Positions 63,962 to 64,000 of a DNA stretch of 64,000 bases are shown piece by piece. The stretch is taken from the NCBI GenBank assembly GCA_009701185.1, contig WLKQ01000001.1, forward strand, positions 46,430 through 110,429, in the 5' to 3' direction. The notes under the pieces were generated by a model. It was given only the letters and a program-made list of their open reading frames with translations. It was not told the DNA's origin and did not search any database. Positions within the stretch are counted from its first letter, which is position 1, and each line of letters opens with the position of its first letter. The DNA is from Actinomycetota bacterium. GTDB lineage: Bacteria; Actinomycetota; Actinomycetes; Nanopelagicales; Nanopelagicaceae. The position numbers and the translations under genes were made by a program.

Positions 63962-64000
63962 ATGGCATCAGTAGTTTTCGAAGCCGCATCACGTATCTAC
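63962..64000 (+). CDS. msiK: MsiK/UgpC-type sugar ABC transporter ATPase (5' end only)
   Basis: Only 13 codons are inside the window, reading MASVVFEAASRIY. This is the usual first beta strand of MsiK/UgpC/MalK ATPases, shared energisers of several sugar importers. It has AAGGAG upstream and the msiK-like leader. The assignment rests on this short N-terminus and the leader. Confidence 0.7.
   Translation, partial: MASVVFEAASRIY

Noticed and set aside
1-64000. Search for CRISPR arrays, insertion sequences, prophage, tRNA or rRNA genes
   Set aside because: No spaced direct repeats, transposase or integrase frames, tRNA-like cloverleafs or rRNA segments were recognised by eye; a tool search could still find a weak tRNA-like fragment.

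Overview
The window looks like part of the chromosome of a small-genome, rather low-GC free-living actinobacterium. The best guess is a freshwater acI / Nanopelagicales type such as Planktophila or Nanopelagicus. This rests on gene content (WhiB, MtrAB, the mycothiol enzyme MshB, DUF3107, DUF3117, DUF3499, an acyl-CoA carboxylase with epsilon subunit), on gene order that still tracks Mycobacterium and Streptomyces, on the AT-leaning codons and on the extreme packing. I see no insertion sequence, prophage, CRISPR array, rRNA or tRNA. No stretch above 300 bp lacks a gene; the longest gaps are about 130-150 bp.

Layout. 1-15.6 kb, minus strand: secA (cut by the window edge), comF, mtrB, mtrA, ahcY, a phosphomannomutase, DUF3499, a secreted DUF5719-like protein, a 1016-residue membrane glycosyltransferase, whiB, a sugar-nucleotide pyrophosphorylase, dapC and a 7Fe ferredoxin. 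This is the classic actinobacterial envelope and cell-cycle neighbourhood, but lpqB, hpf, tmk, manA and fbiAB are missing from it. 15.6-22.8 kb: an SH3-like mini-protein, DUF6113, mshB, moeZ, tetR, DUF3107, a DEAD-box helicase, marC, a PHP phosphoesterase and a DMT permease. 22.8-30.8 kb: an MgtE-N/CBS protein, DUF1003, mrp, tatB, htrA, an O-methyltransferase, pepA, DUF3117, an orphan sigma region-4 protein, an SRPBCC protein and a LOG protein. The sigE-rseA pair usual beside htrA is absent. 30.8-38 kb: dapD, SpoIID-like protein, Wzt/Wzm polysaccharide exporter, glycosyltransferase, LCP ligase and UDP-glucose dehydrogenase, i.e. surface polysaccharide. 38-45 kb: CoA-binding protein, purE, purK, birA and accD-accE-maf-accA.

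44.8-61.4 kb is a nucleoside uptake and catabolism island. A BmpA-type binding protein and ABC transporter bring nucleosides in. Cytidine deaminase, adenosine deaminase, thymidine phosphorylase, purine nucleoside phosphorylase and a nucleoside hydrolase split them. Ribokinase, a phospho-sugar mutase and DeoC process the sugars, and an aldehyde dehydrogenase can oxidise the acetaldehyde made by DeoC. Two unexplained members sit in it: a 280-residue ALDH-like protein lacking the catalytic parts, and a cytochrome P450 translationally coupled to adenosine deaminase. The window ends with trpS, a CorC/CNNM protein, and the first 13 codons of an MsiK-type sugar ABC ATPase behind a GC-rich two-hairpin leader that fits the known msiK RNA motif.

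Two genome-wide habits stand out. At least twenty start codons lie exactly 6-7 nt downstream of a TANNNT -10 box, the signature of leaderless mRNAs; three divergent pairs have overlapping -10 boxes in gaps of only 18-22 bp. Six of seven convergent gene pairs overlap at their 3' ends, leaving no space for ordinary terminators.
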